Part shown: piece by piece, positions 54,252 to 64,000 of the stretch | How the letters are laid out: every line of letters starts with the position of its first letter | Numbering within the stretch: position 1 is the stretch's first letter | Assembly (NCBI GenBank): GCA_002682825.1 | Contig: NOKP01000016.1 | Location: 911,593 to 975,592, forward strand | DNA: 64,000 nucleotides | Origin: Neonectria sp. B-13 | Lineage: Eukaryota > Ascomycota > Sordariomycetes > Hypocreales > Nectriaceae | Reading direction: 5' to 3' | Made by a program: the position numbers and the translations under genes | The notes under the pieces: model-generated | Told to the model about the DNA's origin: nothing | The model's database searches: none | Seen by the model: the letters and a program-made list of their open reading frames with translations, nothing else

Positions 54252-57200
54252 ATGTTGAGGAATTCCCTCTGCAGGGCTAGCTCCCAGCTGCTCCGCGGCG
54301 CTCGATGCTCACCGGCCGCGTCCTCCGCCTTCATTTCGACCACCTCGGCCAAGACTTCATCATGGAAACTTGCGTCCGCTCGCCGCCCTCTGGCACTTGC
54401 GGCTCGTCGCACCTATTCCACCAACGCTACCCAGTCGCCCCCCGATCCCAGCGATAACTTCCTCTCTGGGAGCACCGCCAACTACATCGACGAGATGTAC
54501 ATGACGTGGAAGCAGGATCCCGAGAGCGTCCACGTCTCGTGGCAGGTCTACTTCCGGAACATGGAGAGCGGCGACATGCCCGTCTCCCAGGCCTTCCAGC
54601 CGCCCCCCAACCTGATGCCCAACATGACCGGCGGCGTCCCTCGTCTGTCTGGCAGCCTCGTCATGGAAGATGGTTCCGACGTCACCAACCATCTCAAGGT
54701 CCAGCTTCTCGTCCGCGCCTACCAGGCCCGTGGTCACCACACTGCCGACATCGACCCTCTCGGCATTCGCAACACCAGTGACTCCAAGGGCTTCGGTAGC
54801 TCCAGGCCCAAGGAGCTTACCCTCGAACACTACCAGTTCTCCGAGAAGGACCTCGACACCGAGTACACTCTTGGCCCCGGTATCCTGCCTCAATTCAAGC
54901 GCGATGGCCGAGACAAGATGACCCTCCGCGACATCGTCGCTGCTTGCGAAAAGATCTACTGCGGATCATTTGGTGTCGAATTCATCCACATTCCGGACCG
55001 CGAGAAGTGTGACTGGCTCCGTGAGCGCCTCGAGGTGCCCCAGCCCTTCAAGTACTCCATTGACGAAAAGCGCCGTGTTCTCGATCGTCTCATCTGGAGC
55101 TCCAGCTTCGAGGCTTTCCTGGCCACCAAGTACCCCAACGACAAGCGATTCGGTCTCGAGGGTTGTGAGACCCTCGTTCCTGGTATGAAGGCCCTCATTG
55201 ACCGCAGTGTCGACTATGGTGTCAAGGATATTGTCATTGGTATGCCCCATCGTGGCCGTCTCAACGTTCTCAGCAACGTCGTCCGAAAGCCCAACGAGTC
55301 CATTTTCAGCGAGTTTGCCGGCACTACCGGTGCTGAGGACGAGGGCTCTGGCGACGTCAAGTACCACCTGGGTATGAACTTTGAGCGTCCCACTCCCTCT
55401 GGCAAGCGCGTCCAGCTTTCCCTAGTTGCCAACCCCTCCCATCTCGAGGCAGAGGACCCCGTTGTCCTGGGCAAGACCCGCGCCATCCAGCACTACAACA
55501 ACGATGAGACGACTCACCGCACTGCCATGGGCGTCCTTCTCCATGGTGATGCAGCCTTCGCCGCTCAGGGTATCGTCTATGAGTGTCTTGGCTTCCACTC
55601 TCTCCCTGCCTTCTCCACCGGTGGCACTGTCCACCTCGTTGTCAACAACCAGATCGGCTTCACTACCGATCCCCGTTTCGCTCGTTCAACTGCCTACTGC
55701 ACAGATATCGCCAAGGCTATTGATGCCCCCGTCTTCCACGTCAACGCCGACGATGTTGAGGCTGTCAACTTTGCCTGCCAGCTGGCTGCCGACTGGCGCG
55801 CCGAGTTCCAGCACGACGTCGTCATCGACCTCGTCTGCTACCGAAAGTACGGCCACAACGAGACTGACCAGCCCTCATTTACCCAACCTCTCATGTACAA
55901 GCGCATCCAGTCCAAGGAGCCTCAAATTGATATCTACGTCAACAAGCTCCTCGAGGAGGGCACCTTCACTAAGGAGGATGTTGAGGAGCACAAGCAGTGG
56001 GTCTGGGGAATGCTCGAGGAGAGCTTCACCAAGTCCAAGGAATACACCCCCACCTCCAAGGAGTGGACTACCTCGGCCTGGAACGGTTTCAAGTCCCCTA
56101 AGGAGCTAGCTACTGAGGTCCTGGAGCAGAACGAGACCCGCGTCAACGGCACGACTCTGGAGCACATCGGAGAGATCATTGGATCCGCTCCCGAGGGCTT
56201 CCAGGTTCACCGCAACCTGAAGCGTATCCTCACCGCTCGCAGCAAGTCGGTCCTCGAGGGCAAGAACATTGACTTCCCCACTGCCGAGGCTCTGGCCTTT
56301 GGAACTCTCGTCACTGAGGGATACCATGTCCGTGTTTCCGGTCAGGATGTTGAGCGTGGTACCTTCTCCCAGCGTCACGCTGTCTTCCATGAACAGGAGA
56401 CTGAGGGCACCTACACACCCCTCCAGAACCTGGCCAAGGACCAGGGCAAGTTTGTCATTTCCAACTCGTCTCTGAGCGAATTCGGTGCACTTGGCTTCGA
56501 GTACGGTTACTCTCTCTCCTCTCCCAATGCCCTCGTCATGTGGGAGGCCCAGTTCGGTGACTTCGCCAACAACGCTCAATGTATCATTGACCAGTTCATC
56601 GCCTCTGGAGAGGTCAAGTGGATGCAGCGAACCGGTCTCGTCATGTCCCTCCCCCATGGTTACGATGGCCAAGGCCCCGAGCACTCCTCTGGCCGTCTGG
56701 AGCGATACCTCCAGCTCAGCAACGAGGACCCTCGCGAGTTCCCCGACGGCGAGAAACTTGTCCGTCAGCACCAGGACTGCAACATGCAGATTGCCTACAT
56801 GACCACTCCCGCCAACCTGTTCCATGCTCTGCGCCGACAGATGCACCGCCAGTTCCGAAAGCGTAAGCCAACCTCTTTTCTGACCGTTCTATGTAAGAAA
56901 CGCTAGCTAACACTGTCTCTTAGCCCTCGTCATCTTCTTCTCCAAGGCTCTGCTCCGTCATCCCCTCTCCCGCTCCAACATTGAGGAGTTTACTGGCGAG
57001 AACGCTGGCTTCCAGTGGATCATCCCCGACCCCGAGCACGAGACCGGTGCTATCCAGGCCCCTGAGCAGATTGACCGAGTCATTATGTGCACTGGTCAGG
57101 TGTGGGCTGCCCTGCACAAGTACCGTGCCGAGAACAAGATCGAGAACGTTGCCATCACTCGCATTGAGCAGCTGAACCCCTTCCCCTGGGCGCAGCTCAA

Positions 57201-57468
57201 GGAGAACCTCGACATGTACCCCAACGCCAAGACTGTTGTCTGGGCCCAGGAGGAGCCTCTCAACGCCGGTGCCTGGAGCTTCACGCAGCCTCGCATTGAG
57301 ACGCTGCTGAACAACACTGAGCACCACCACCGCAAGCACGTCATGTACGCCGGCCGCAACCCCAGCGCGTCGGTGGCCACTGGTACCAAGTCTGTGCACA
57401 CTCGGGAGGAGCAGGCGCTTCTGGAGATGGCCTTCACGGTGAAGCAGGACAAGCTCAAGGGCGAGTAA
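54252..57468 (+). CDS. kgd1: 2-oxoglutarate dehydrogenase E1 component, mitochondrial
   Basis: Two exons, 54252-56862 and 56924-57468, give 1051 residues; the 61-nt intron joins FRK to [16 protein letters not shown]. The enzyme is the thiamine-diphosphate-dependent decarboxylase of the TCA-cycle 2-oxoglutarate dehydrogenase complex in the matrix. The N-terminal ~55 residues are an Arg/Ser/Ala-rich targeting sequence ending near RRTYSTNA. The body has the E1-type start [20 protein letters not shown], then [34 protein letters not shown] (about 330), the ThDP-binding [14 protein letters not shown] (about 430) with [10 protein letters not shown]. The transketolase-like part follows: [31 protein letters not shown] and [21 protein letters not shown] longer in-frame ORF starts at 54207 without an ATG of better context. 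Both CCAAT boxes upstream fit regulation by the HAP complex (inference). Confidence 0.97.
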
Positions 57469-57822
57469 AGAGAAGACGAAAGCGAAGATTTAGAGATGGA
57501 TTTGGGTGGAATGGGCTCATGACTCATGGGCAGGAACAACGCTCGTTTCGGGGGGCAAGTGGCTTAGATGGTTGAGGGGATTAAGACTCCTCATGTATAA
57601 CCAATTTGTATCATACCCTCCTAGACGAAAGGATGACGTACTTGCGCCTATTCCATCAACATGGGCGTAGGGGCGAGAAAGCACGGTTTTTTTGTTTTGT
57701 GTTTTACTCCTTTGGCGATGCATAGACACGGGGGGTTATGGTTTTCTTGGGACGTTTGAATTGCCTCGGCTTTGTGAGCCTTTGAATTTTGTTTCGTCTT
57801 TTGGTTCGTCGCCACTACGTTG
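57469..57822. other. Intergenic region between convergent kgd1 and cia1
   Basis: 354 bp between stop codons, with T-rich stretches near 57690, presumed 3' UTRs. Nothing else seen. Confidence 0.5.
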
Positions 57823-59226
57823 CTACCTAGGGGCGTCGACCTTCCACGGCCGCACCAGTCCGTCGTCGCCGGTAGTGACGAGCATCTCCTCCACGCCACG
57901 GCGCTCTGAACCGGCATCGTAGCGCCGACACCATGTGATGTGATTGACTTCGTAGGGCCCGTGGGCGTTGGCGTGGGTGGTCAGCAGGCTCCAACTTGAT
58001 GGCCCTTTGGTGGTTGCCTTAGCAGTCGCCTCGTCGGTGTTGGTCATGGGCTGGTCCTCGCCTTCTGTAGCCTTGGTCTCCGTACCGTCTTCTTTGTACA
58101 GGGCCACGATGCCGTCGCTGCCAGTGCTGGCCACCAGGCCAGACTCGCCGCTCCAGGCCACCGAGTAGATGTCGCGGTTGTGCGCCTTGGGCAGAATGGC
58201 CGTGCAGGTCCAGTCCTCGCGTAGAGACCTCCGCATAGTATTAGGGATACCACCCAAGGAGTTCTTGGACCCAGTACCGGAGCCTCCTTCATCCTCAGCA
58301 TCCGCGTCGTCCTCGGTGAGCGTCCACACGCGGATAGTCCCATCGGCAGAGAAGGTCATGAGACGCGGGAAGCGCTCGCCGGCGCGGGGCTGGCCCTCCC
58401 ACTGCAGCCCCCAGACGGTGCCATCGTGGCCCTCAAGCACAGCAACGCAGACCCATTCAGCGTCGCCGTCCTCGCGCCAGATCCGGACGGTGTTGTCGTA
58501 GCTGGCGCTGGCGAGGACGTCTGCGCCGTAGCGGCGGCGGGCGTTGCGGCCGGGGACGTCGGGACACCAGGCGACAGCCTTGACGTCGCCCTCGTGCTCA
58601 TTGAGGACGGCAATGGTCTCCCACTCGTCGTCGGCCTCGGACGCACCAATGTCTTCCCAAATCCAGACGGACTTGTCGCGCGAGCAGGTGGCGAGGTAGG
58701 CGCCTGAGGGGGAGAAGGTGCACGACTTTATCTCCGAGTCGTGGCCCTCGAGAACGAGCGTAAACTCCCACTCCCTTTCGCCGGGCTTAGACGCATCGTC
58801 ATCATCACTGTCGCCGATGTTCGCCCTGCCAACACTGCTAGCCGTCACCTCAACCTCGAGGCTCTCCTCGTTGCCCGAGACATCGCCATCCCAGCGCCAG
58901 ATGCCGGCGGTGGAGTCGAAACTACCGGAGACGAGGCAGAGCTTGTGCGGGGGCAGACCGGGCTTCCAGGCGACGGAGCGGACGGAGCGAGTGTGGCCGC
59001 CGGAAAGGGCGCTGTGAGCGGAGGCGGTGGAGAGGGAGAAGACCGTGACGCTCTTGGCGTGGGCGGTGGCGATGAGGGGGAGGGTCGGATGGGGGACTGA
59101 GGCCCAGGCGCGTTCGTTGAGGTCGGGCTTGAAGGGGGGAAGAGCGGAGATGCGAGCGGAGGAGGAGGAGGAGGTCATGTCGGCGGATGCGGATGTGGAG
59201 GACGGAGGGGCCGACGTCGGCGACAT
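57823..59226 (-). CDS. cia1: WD40 protein Cia1, cytosolic iron-sulfur assembly (5' end next to gap)
   Basis: One open exon of 467 residues if the ATG at 59226-59224 is used; a second ATG lies 16 codons in at 59178. The frame stays open into the N gap, so the true 5' end, and any upstream exon, is not certain. Cia1 is a seven-bladed WD40 propeller that, with Met18 and Cia2, delivers Fe-S clusters to cytosolic and nuclear proteins. The family start is FKPDLNERAWASVPHPTLPLIA, followed by GGHTRSVRSVAWKPG, SGSFDSTAGIWRWD, LEGHDSEIKSCTFSPSGAYLATCSRDKSVWIWE (in part), NEHEGDVKAVAWCP, ASASYDNTVRIWRED, LEGHDGTVWGLQWEG and TFSADGTIRVWTL. The last blades are SVAWSGESGLVASTGSDG and MLVTTGDDGLVRPWKV. The gene is GC-rich and tail-to-tail with kgd1. 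Confidence 0.9.
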   Translation of the reverse strand: MSPTSAPPSSTSASADMTSSSSSARISALPPFKPDLNERAWASVPHPTLPLIATAHAKSVTVFSLSTASAHSALSGGHTRSVRSVAWKPGLPPHKLCLVSGSFDSTAGIWRWDGDVSGNEESLEVEVTASSVGRANIGDSDDDDASKPGEREWEFTLVLEGHDSEIKSCTFSPSGAYLATCSRDKSVWIWEDIGASEADDEWETIAVLNEHEGDVKAVAWCPDVPGRNARRRYGADVLASASYDNTVRIWREDGDAEWVCVAVLEGHDGTVWGLQWEGQPRAGERFPRLMTFSADGTIRVWTLTEDDADAEDEGGSGTGSKNSLGGIPNTMRRSLREDWTCTAILPKAHNRDIYSVAWSGESGLVASTGSDGIVALYKEDGTETKATEGEDQPMTNTDEATAKATTKGPSSWSLLTTHANAHGPYEVNHITWCRRYDAGSERRGVEEMLVTTGDDGLVRPWKVDAPR

Positions 59227-59687
59227 GGTGGTTNNNNNNNNNNNNNNNNNNNNNNNNNNNNNNNNNNNNNNNNNNNNNNNNNNNNNNNNNNNNNNNNNNN
59301 NNNNNNNNNNNNNNNNNNNNNNNNNNNNNNNNNTGCCCGGGGCCCGGCGGAGGGGCGGAGGGTTGAGGATGAGATCAGGAGCAATATGATTGACGCTTCT
59401 CGAGGCAGACCAGGTAGGGGGGAAGAGGTGAGAGGCAAAAAGGAGCCGTCCTTTGGCGCGCAAGGATGGATTGCGGTGATGGAGGGAGGTGTAGTCAAGT
59501 CATGTGGTGGTGGCTCTTTTTCTGCCCCTCCTCCGGTCTTTAGACGCACGCGATTGATAAGATAGCGCAAATGCAAATGCAAGTGCAGGGACGTCCAACT
59601 CCGGCGACCCCTCGGTGATGTAATGGCATTCTCCCTACTGCTAATGCAAATTCCGTCGCATCTAACTGGACGCCCGTATTTTCATAA
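59227..59687. other. Intergenic region holding the assembly gap
   Basis: About 460 positions between the cia1 start and the MFS stop, both on the minus strand. The stretch includes 100 N; the rest is probably the cia1 promoter and the MFS 3' UTR. Confidence 0.5.
59234..59333. other. Assembly gap (100 N)
   Basis: Exactly 100 N, the usual placeholder for a gap of unknown length; sequence may be missing here, including cia1 5' sequence. Confidence 0.98.
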
Positions 59688-61273
59688 TCATTCCCTTCTC
59701 TTGGCCTTTATTTTCACCCATTCCCAGGCCATCTTCATATCGCCTCCAGGCTTCGCCTTCTCCTCTCGCGCCCTCTCCAGGCCGCCCTTCTTGAACCCCC
59801 CTGGGAGCATTGTCCAGACAAGAATGATGAAGACGAGGATAGCCACGACGATGGGCTGCAGCACCTCCACGCCCTTGTGTTGGGCAATTGCTCCCACCGC
59901 AAACGGGAGCAGAGCCGCGCCGCCTCCGCCAAAGGCTGCTGCAAACCCGATGGCACTGACGTGGTAGTCAGCCGGCAGCAACTTGGTGGCTACAACGACG
60001 GCCGCGGGGAACAGGGGCCCTAGGAAGAAGCCTAGGAGCATCACGAAGACGACGGATGCGACGAAGTTGGGCACCAGCCAGTAGAGCAACTCTAGGCCGA
60101 TGGAGAGCACGAGATATCCCGTAATGGCCAGCTTCTCCCCGATGCGGCCCGTGACGAAGCCCAGGACGACTCGGCCCAGCGTGAGGCCCAGCCAGAAGAG
60201 CGTCACGGTCAGCCCGGCCAGGAACGGCTCCGCACCCCGCACCCGGAGCATAAATGTGACGATCCAGCCTCCCAGGCTGACTTCGGCTCCGACGTAGCCC
60301 AGGAGGAAGAAGGCGACGAGCCAAGTGATGGGCTCCCGCAGCGCCATCCGTGTCGTCGTTCGCGCTTTGCCCTGATCGTACTGGAGCCGCTTGCGGTACG
60401 CAGCCCCCGTTGCCCCCCAAAAGGCCGTCATACCAAAGCAGAACTCCAAGACGGCGACGCCTATCATGACGTAGAAGAAGGTATACCACTCGAGGTTGCC
60501 CTTGGTGACCATGGCGGAGGCGATGAGCGGGCTAATCGTGGCCCCGAGCCCGTACGAGCCGTGAAGGAAGCCGAGCAGCTCGTTGGCGTGGTGCATGTTG
60601 CCGACCCAGGCGTTGTAGGCGCTGTCCTCAATGCCATTACCGAAGCCGGCGAATAGCATGGCGCAGGGCAGGACGGGGAAGGGCGGGTGCAGGGCTATGG
60701 GAATGTAGCCGATGAGGCGGCAGACGGGTCCCAAGAAGGCGACGCCGCGCTGGCCGACGGTGTAGTGGATCCAGTTGTTGGTCAGGCCGGCGACGAGGTA
60801 GGCGGCAAAGGGGACGACAAAGAGGGTTGAGACGGTGGTGTAGTTGAGGTCATAGTATGTTTCTATCTGAGAGACGGAGTAACGGCTTGTAAGTTTGGTT
60901 CAAATGTGGCAAGCCAGCGTGGTAGGTAACGCCCTTGGCACGACTTACATATGGAATTAGGGCCTAGTTGTTTCTCTTTGGTCAGTTGACGAGGATATAG
61001 CGGACAGACAAGCAGACTCACCCCGATGCAGGCGTCGTTCATGCCCATGATGAGGAGGGAGAAGTTGCTAGCGTAGAAGCGGTACGAGTTGATCTTGGGA
61101 CTGTTCCACCTCTCCAGACCCCCAGTAGAGTCGCCATTGTCATGGGAGGCAACTTCCGGGACAGAATCTCGGTGAGTTTGGGTTTCTTTGTCTTCTAGAG
61201 GCTGAGGGAGGGTGTCGCAGACGGTAACCTTTTCTGAGGGCGTAGCGTTAGGTGATGGAGGAAAGACGGGCAT
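59688..61273 (-). CDS. MFS transporter (Bsc6-like) with 15-nt microexon
   Basis: Three exons, 61273-61022, 60963-60949 and 60866-59688, give 481 residues. The middle exon is only 15 nt and codes ALIPY. Joined, the sequence reads MNDACIGALIPYIETYYDLNY, the standard first-helix region of this fungal MFS group (MGxNDAxxGALIPYIExYY). The N-terminal ~65 residues are hydrophilic and acidic. Later helices include TLFVVPFAAYLVAGLTNNWI, FGNGIEDSAYNAWVGNM, LLGFLHGSYGLGATISPLIA, FLLGYVGAEVSLGGWIVTF, and the motif LGRVVLGFVTGRIGEK. The group is annotated in yeast as Bsc6-type; its substrates are unknown, with sugar-like transport sometimes proposed. It follows cia1 in the same direction across the gap. 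Confidence 0.9.
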
Positions 61274-61793
61274 GGCATTGATTAGTGAGTGCCTAGTTGA
61301 ACCCCAAATGTCCCGGGATTCGTGGATGGCAAGAGGGGATCAAAAGGGAAAGAAGCAGAGTGTAAGTTTGACTATGAGGTAGAGCCGATAGTCGGGTGGT
61401 AGGAGAGTATATATGCTAGTTCGCTGTATCAAGGTAGCGAAAGGCGACGAGACGCTCTCCGCCTTCCTGCATTATAGCAAAAGGTCACCCGGAAAGGCAT
61501 TGCACCGTTCTTATCAGGTGCCGTCTAAAGAGGAGCCAAGGCATGGAGAGCGCGCTTGTTTGATTCGCAGGATTGGCATGGGGGGGAAAGCTTGTGGGTT
61601 ATGGATCGACTTGATGTGATCAGCAGCATCGTCAGGGTGTCACAGTAAATGAGATCCCCGGAGTTGGGAGGACGAGGCTATGTTGGTAGATATAGGTGGT
61701 ACATTGCTTTGGGTGAGGATTTGTCGTCTGTAGTAGGTAGCTTGGGGATAACCGGAGTTGTGGCATCTTCGGGACGGCGATCCGGGGTCGGTG

Positions 61794-61815
61794 TGGAGGT
61801 GGAGGTGGAGGTGGA
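61794..61815. repeat. Short TGGAGG tandem repeat
   Basis: About three and a half TGGAGG units in the promoter region of the MFS gene. Confidence 0.7.
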
Positions 61816-62249
61816 TGTTGGAGAAGACATGTCATGACTTGTTAGGTGTCTACTCTATTGGTTTCATTGAGTGCGATCAATCTCTTTCAAGGGAGGCGTC
61901 ATTAAGGTAGTTGACGTTATGAACGGCGTTGACTTCGTTTTCCTCTCGCCGTTCGTCTTCATATCTGAACTGAACACCGACTTGGCGCCAATACTACATA
62001 CCCTGTATCGCCATGTGGACTGCTCAATTTGGCAGTCTCACCTACAGGCAGGCAGAAAAATAAGCGACAATTAAAGCTCGGGGATTATTCGCAACCAGGA
62101 TGAACTTGAGCATGGTCATGGATTTATCACCCTGCATGAGGCGGATCGGCGAACAATGCCAGTGGCTGTGGCTGTGCTGGACGGTTGAGAAGGATGAAGC
62201 CAACGAAAGCCGCTATGAAGAAGATGGTTTCTGGCTTCGCCACAACGCC

Positions 62250-62269
62250 CCGCGGGGAAAGCCCCGCGG
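62250..62269. other. Perfect 8-bp GC hairpin with AAAG loop
   Basis: The arms CCGCGGGG and CCCCGCGG are perfect inverted repeats separated by AAAG. No poly-T tract or gene end is next to it, so it is not clearly a terminator. Confidence 0.7.
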
Positions 62270-62833
62270 TTTGTTAGCGACGGGACCTTAAAGTGGTGAG
62301 GACTGTACATGACGTTGATCCAGGTGACATCACTGGCTTGTCTCAGGTGAACTGACCCCTCACAGCTACCTACTCCTCCTTCGCCAGACCAACCACCTCA
62401 ATCGTTTGGGTGCATGTGATTTTGCGTGTGAACTGTCAGAGTGAGAGCGAGAGCGAGAAGGATGCGAGGCTAGAGATAGAAAGATAGACTAGGACAGCCC
62501 TATCTATGCCTCACCACAACCTAACATCACTCACTACGTTGTGGTTTCAACCTCCTCTTTCTCCTCTTCCTTTCAACTCGCTTGCACGTCCCGGTAGGCT
62601 AGGTCACGCATCACGAACACAGCACAGCCTTGCTGCCAGCTGCTTCCATAGCCATCGGATATCCCGGCACTCACTCAACCTGCAGAGCCCCGTTTCTTTT
62701 ATTGCCTCGTATCATCCCATCGCGCCGTAGGGCTGACTGGCCTGGCTGACGGCGACTCCTCCTCCGCGGGCTCGGCTCATAAACCCACCCGTCTGCATCC
62801 CACTTAGTGGTGCGTTGCTTTCACTCTCTTTCA

Positions 62834-62870
62834 CACACACACACACACACACATACATACATACACACAC
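62834..62870. repeat. (CA)n/(CATA)n microsatellite
   Basis: CA dinucleotides, then CATA units, then CA again, about 45-80 bp upstream of the glycine-zipper gene start and so probably in its 5' UTR. Confidence 0.85.
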
Positions 62871-62914
62871 AACCACCACATCACCATCCACTTCGCCCAA
62901 ACATTCCCCCCCAA

Positions 62915-63838
62915 ATGTCAAACCCCAACTACTACGAAGCTGAAGAATTCTCCCGTCGTCGCCGTGACCCTTCGCCAGGTCACTTCTCCGGCGGCGGAGG
63001 AGGCCCTCCCGGCAACGCTCCTTACAACGTCCCCTACAACGACCGTCCTAACAACGGCCCTCCCTTCAACGGCCCCCCCCCTCCTCCAGGCGCCCCCCCG
63101 TACGCTTCTACGTCGCGCGTCAACGATGTCTACCCTCCCGGTCCGCCCTCGCCCCGCGAGACAATGACCCTCGAGCCACCCGCCGCCAACATCCGGCCCC
63201 GCTCCGTCCCGCCGCCCAACACCTCCATGATCCGTCGCACCCGCTCCCGCTCCTCCTCCACCTCGTCTAGCGACTCCGACCGCCGCCGGGACAGCCGCAG
63301 CCGCTCTCACCGGGGCAAGGACCGCGACCGCGAACGCTCCCCGAGCCCCATCTCCCGTGCCCGCAACGTCGTCGAGGACAACTTCTCCAACTCAGCTACC
63401 GGTATTGGCGCCGGCCTGCTCGGCGCCGTCGTTGGTGGGCTCGTCGCTCGCGAGGCCAACGACGCTGCCAACCGGAAGAAGCACAAGTCCAAGGGCTACC
63501 GCGAGGCCGACGACGAGGACCGCAAGCGCATGGTCTCGACCATCCTCGGCGCCGTCGCCGGCGGGCTTGCCTCCAACGCCATCGCCAACCGCGTCGAGGA
63601 CTCGCGCGACCGTGACCGCGCCCGCCAGTACGAGTGGGAGCGGCGCTACGGCCGTGAGGAGGACAGGCCTCGCTACGACGCCGGGCGCATTGAATCTGGC
63701 TCCAGAGACGGCAGGAGGGATCGAGCTCTGCCTCCTCCCGATGACGACGATGACGACCTTGTCTATGATGATCCGCAATACGACGACCGACGACCGGCGC
63801 GCCGCAGGAGCGAGGAGAGCCATCGCTTCCGGTCCTAG
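62915..63838 (+). CDS. RS-rich protein with two glycine-zipper segments, unknown function
   Basis: A single exon of 307 residues from ATG 62915 (the open frame extends upstream to 62807 through the CA repeat, but without a better start). The first ~95 residues are rich in Pro, Gly and Asn (GPPFNGPPPPPGAPPYA). Residues about 106-147 are an RS-type stretch (RRTRSRSSSTSSSDSD, then RSRSHRGKDRDRERSPSP). Two glycine-zipper-like hydrophobic segments follow: GIGAGLLGAVVGGLVA at about 163-178 and STILGAVAGGLASNAIA at about 207-223, separated by a Lys-rich KKHKSKGYREADDEDRKR. The C-terminus is charged and Asp-rich (DDDDDDLVYDD). No enzyme motif is visible. Glycine-zipper helices favour membrane association or helix packing, and RS tracts are common in RNA-linked proteins; the combination is unusual. 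The downstream region is the right edge of the window. Confidence 0.75.
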   Translation: MSNPNYYEAEEFSRRRRDPSPGHFSGGGGGPPGNAPYNVPYNDRPNNGPPFNGPPPPPGAPPYASTSRVNDVYPPGPPSPRETMTLEPPAANIRPRSVPPPNTSMIRRTRSRSSSTSSSDSDRRRDSRSRSHRGKDRDRERSPSPISRARNVVEDNFSNSATGIGAGLLGAVVGGLVAREANDAANRKKHKSKGYREADDEDRKRMVSTILGAVAGGLASNAIANRVEDSRDRDRARQYEWERRYGREEDRPRYDAGRIESGSRDGRRDRALPPPDDDDDDLVYDDPQYDDRRPARRRSEESHRFRS

Positions 63839-64000
63839 TCTCTTCCGCGCTCTTGCTCTACTGCAATGAATCCAAACGACCATATCACGACTGAATTTAT
63901 GCTATTTGATCAAATCTTTTTTTGCCCTCTTGGATAACATCCCGAGGCCCCATCTAATTCGCCAAATACGTGTTCGGGAGGCCTGAACCGCATCGATCTC
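63839..64000. other. Right-edge sequence after glycine-zipper gene
   Basis: 162 bp of presumed 3' UTR; nothing else seen. Confidence 0.5.

Larger units (their letters stand above)
61274..62914. promoter_or_regulatory. Intergenic region between the MFS and the glycine-zipper gene
   Basis: 1.6 kb between divergent start codons. It holds a short GGAGGT-type tandem at 61794-61815, a strong hairpin at 62250-62269 and a CA/CATA repeat at 62834-62870. No gene is supported; short ORFs have no recognisable domain. Confidence 0.45.

Overview
The window is nuclear DNA of a filamentous ascomycete, most likely a Sordariomycete close to Hypocreales. This is an inference from several traits: short GT-AG introns (mostly 50-70 nt) with CTAAC/CTGAC-like branch sites, moderate to high GC in coding sequence, two Zn2Cys6 regulators, an AcuF-type C2H2 protein, a DUF7580-type protein, a Su(z)12 homologue and typical fungal housekeeping genes. 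No tRNA, rRNA, CRISPR array, intact transposon or bacterial-type operon was seen. A run of exactly 100 N at 59234-59333 marks an assembly gap. Exon boundaries were worked out by hand from splice sites, frame and family similarity, because most genes are interrupted.

Layout, left to right. 0-5 kb: the 5' part of an F-box-like gene on the minus strand, running off the left edge, and divergent from it a Su(z)12/VEFS-box Polycomb protein that ends in a PHD-like finger. 6.7-11 kb: an accessory-looking divergent pair, an AcuF-type C2H2 zinc-finger protein and a DUF7580-type protein with a helical N-terminus and a degenerate kinase-like C-terminus. 11.5-25 kb: splicing factor SF3b2, a TPT/Sly41-like transporter, ORC5 and a 2214-residue Mus7/Mms22 replication-repair protein. 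25.5 kb: a 58-residue three-exon membrane protein gene that is easy to miss. 26-31 kb: a Zn2Cys6 regulator divergent from a DHA1-type MFS transporter, a plausible regulator-exporter unit.

31.7-57.5 kb is rich in energy and mitochondrial genes: cytochrome c oxidase subunit 5, mitochondrial ClpX (Mcx1), glycogen branching enzyme, ATP synthase beta, a mitochondrial-type AAA ATPase and 2-oxoglutarate dehydrogenase E1. Among these lie a second Zn2Cys6 regulator (Upc2-like) and TFIIH subunit Tfb1/p62. 57.8-64 kb: the WD40 protein Cia1 (cytosolic Fe-S assembly), interrupted upstream by the assembly gap; a second MFS transporter with a 15-nt microexon; and an RS-rich, glycine-zipper protein of unknown function.

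Most of the window is ordinary core genome. The parts most worth a second look are the C2H2/DUF7580 pair, the VEFS-PHD architecture, the 58-residue gene, the glycine-zipper/RS protein, the microexons, the E-box palindrome upstream of cox5 and an AT-rich relic at about 42.7-43.5 kb. No clearly new multi-gene system is proven by the sequence alone.
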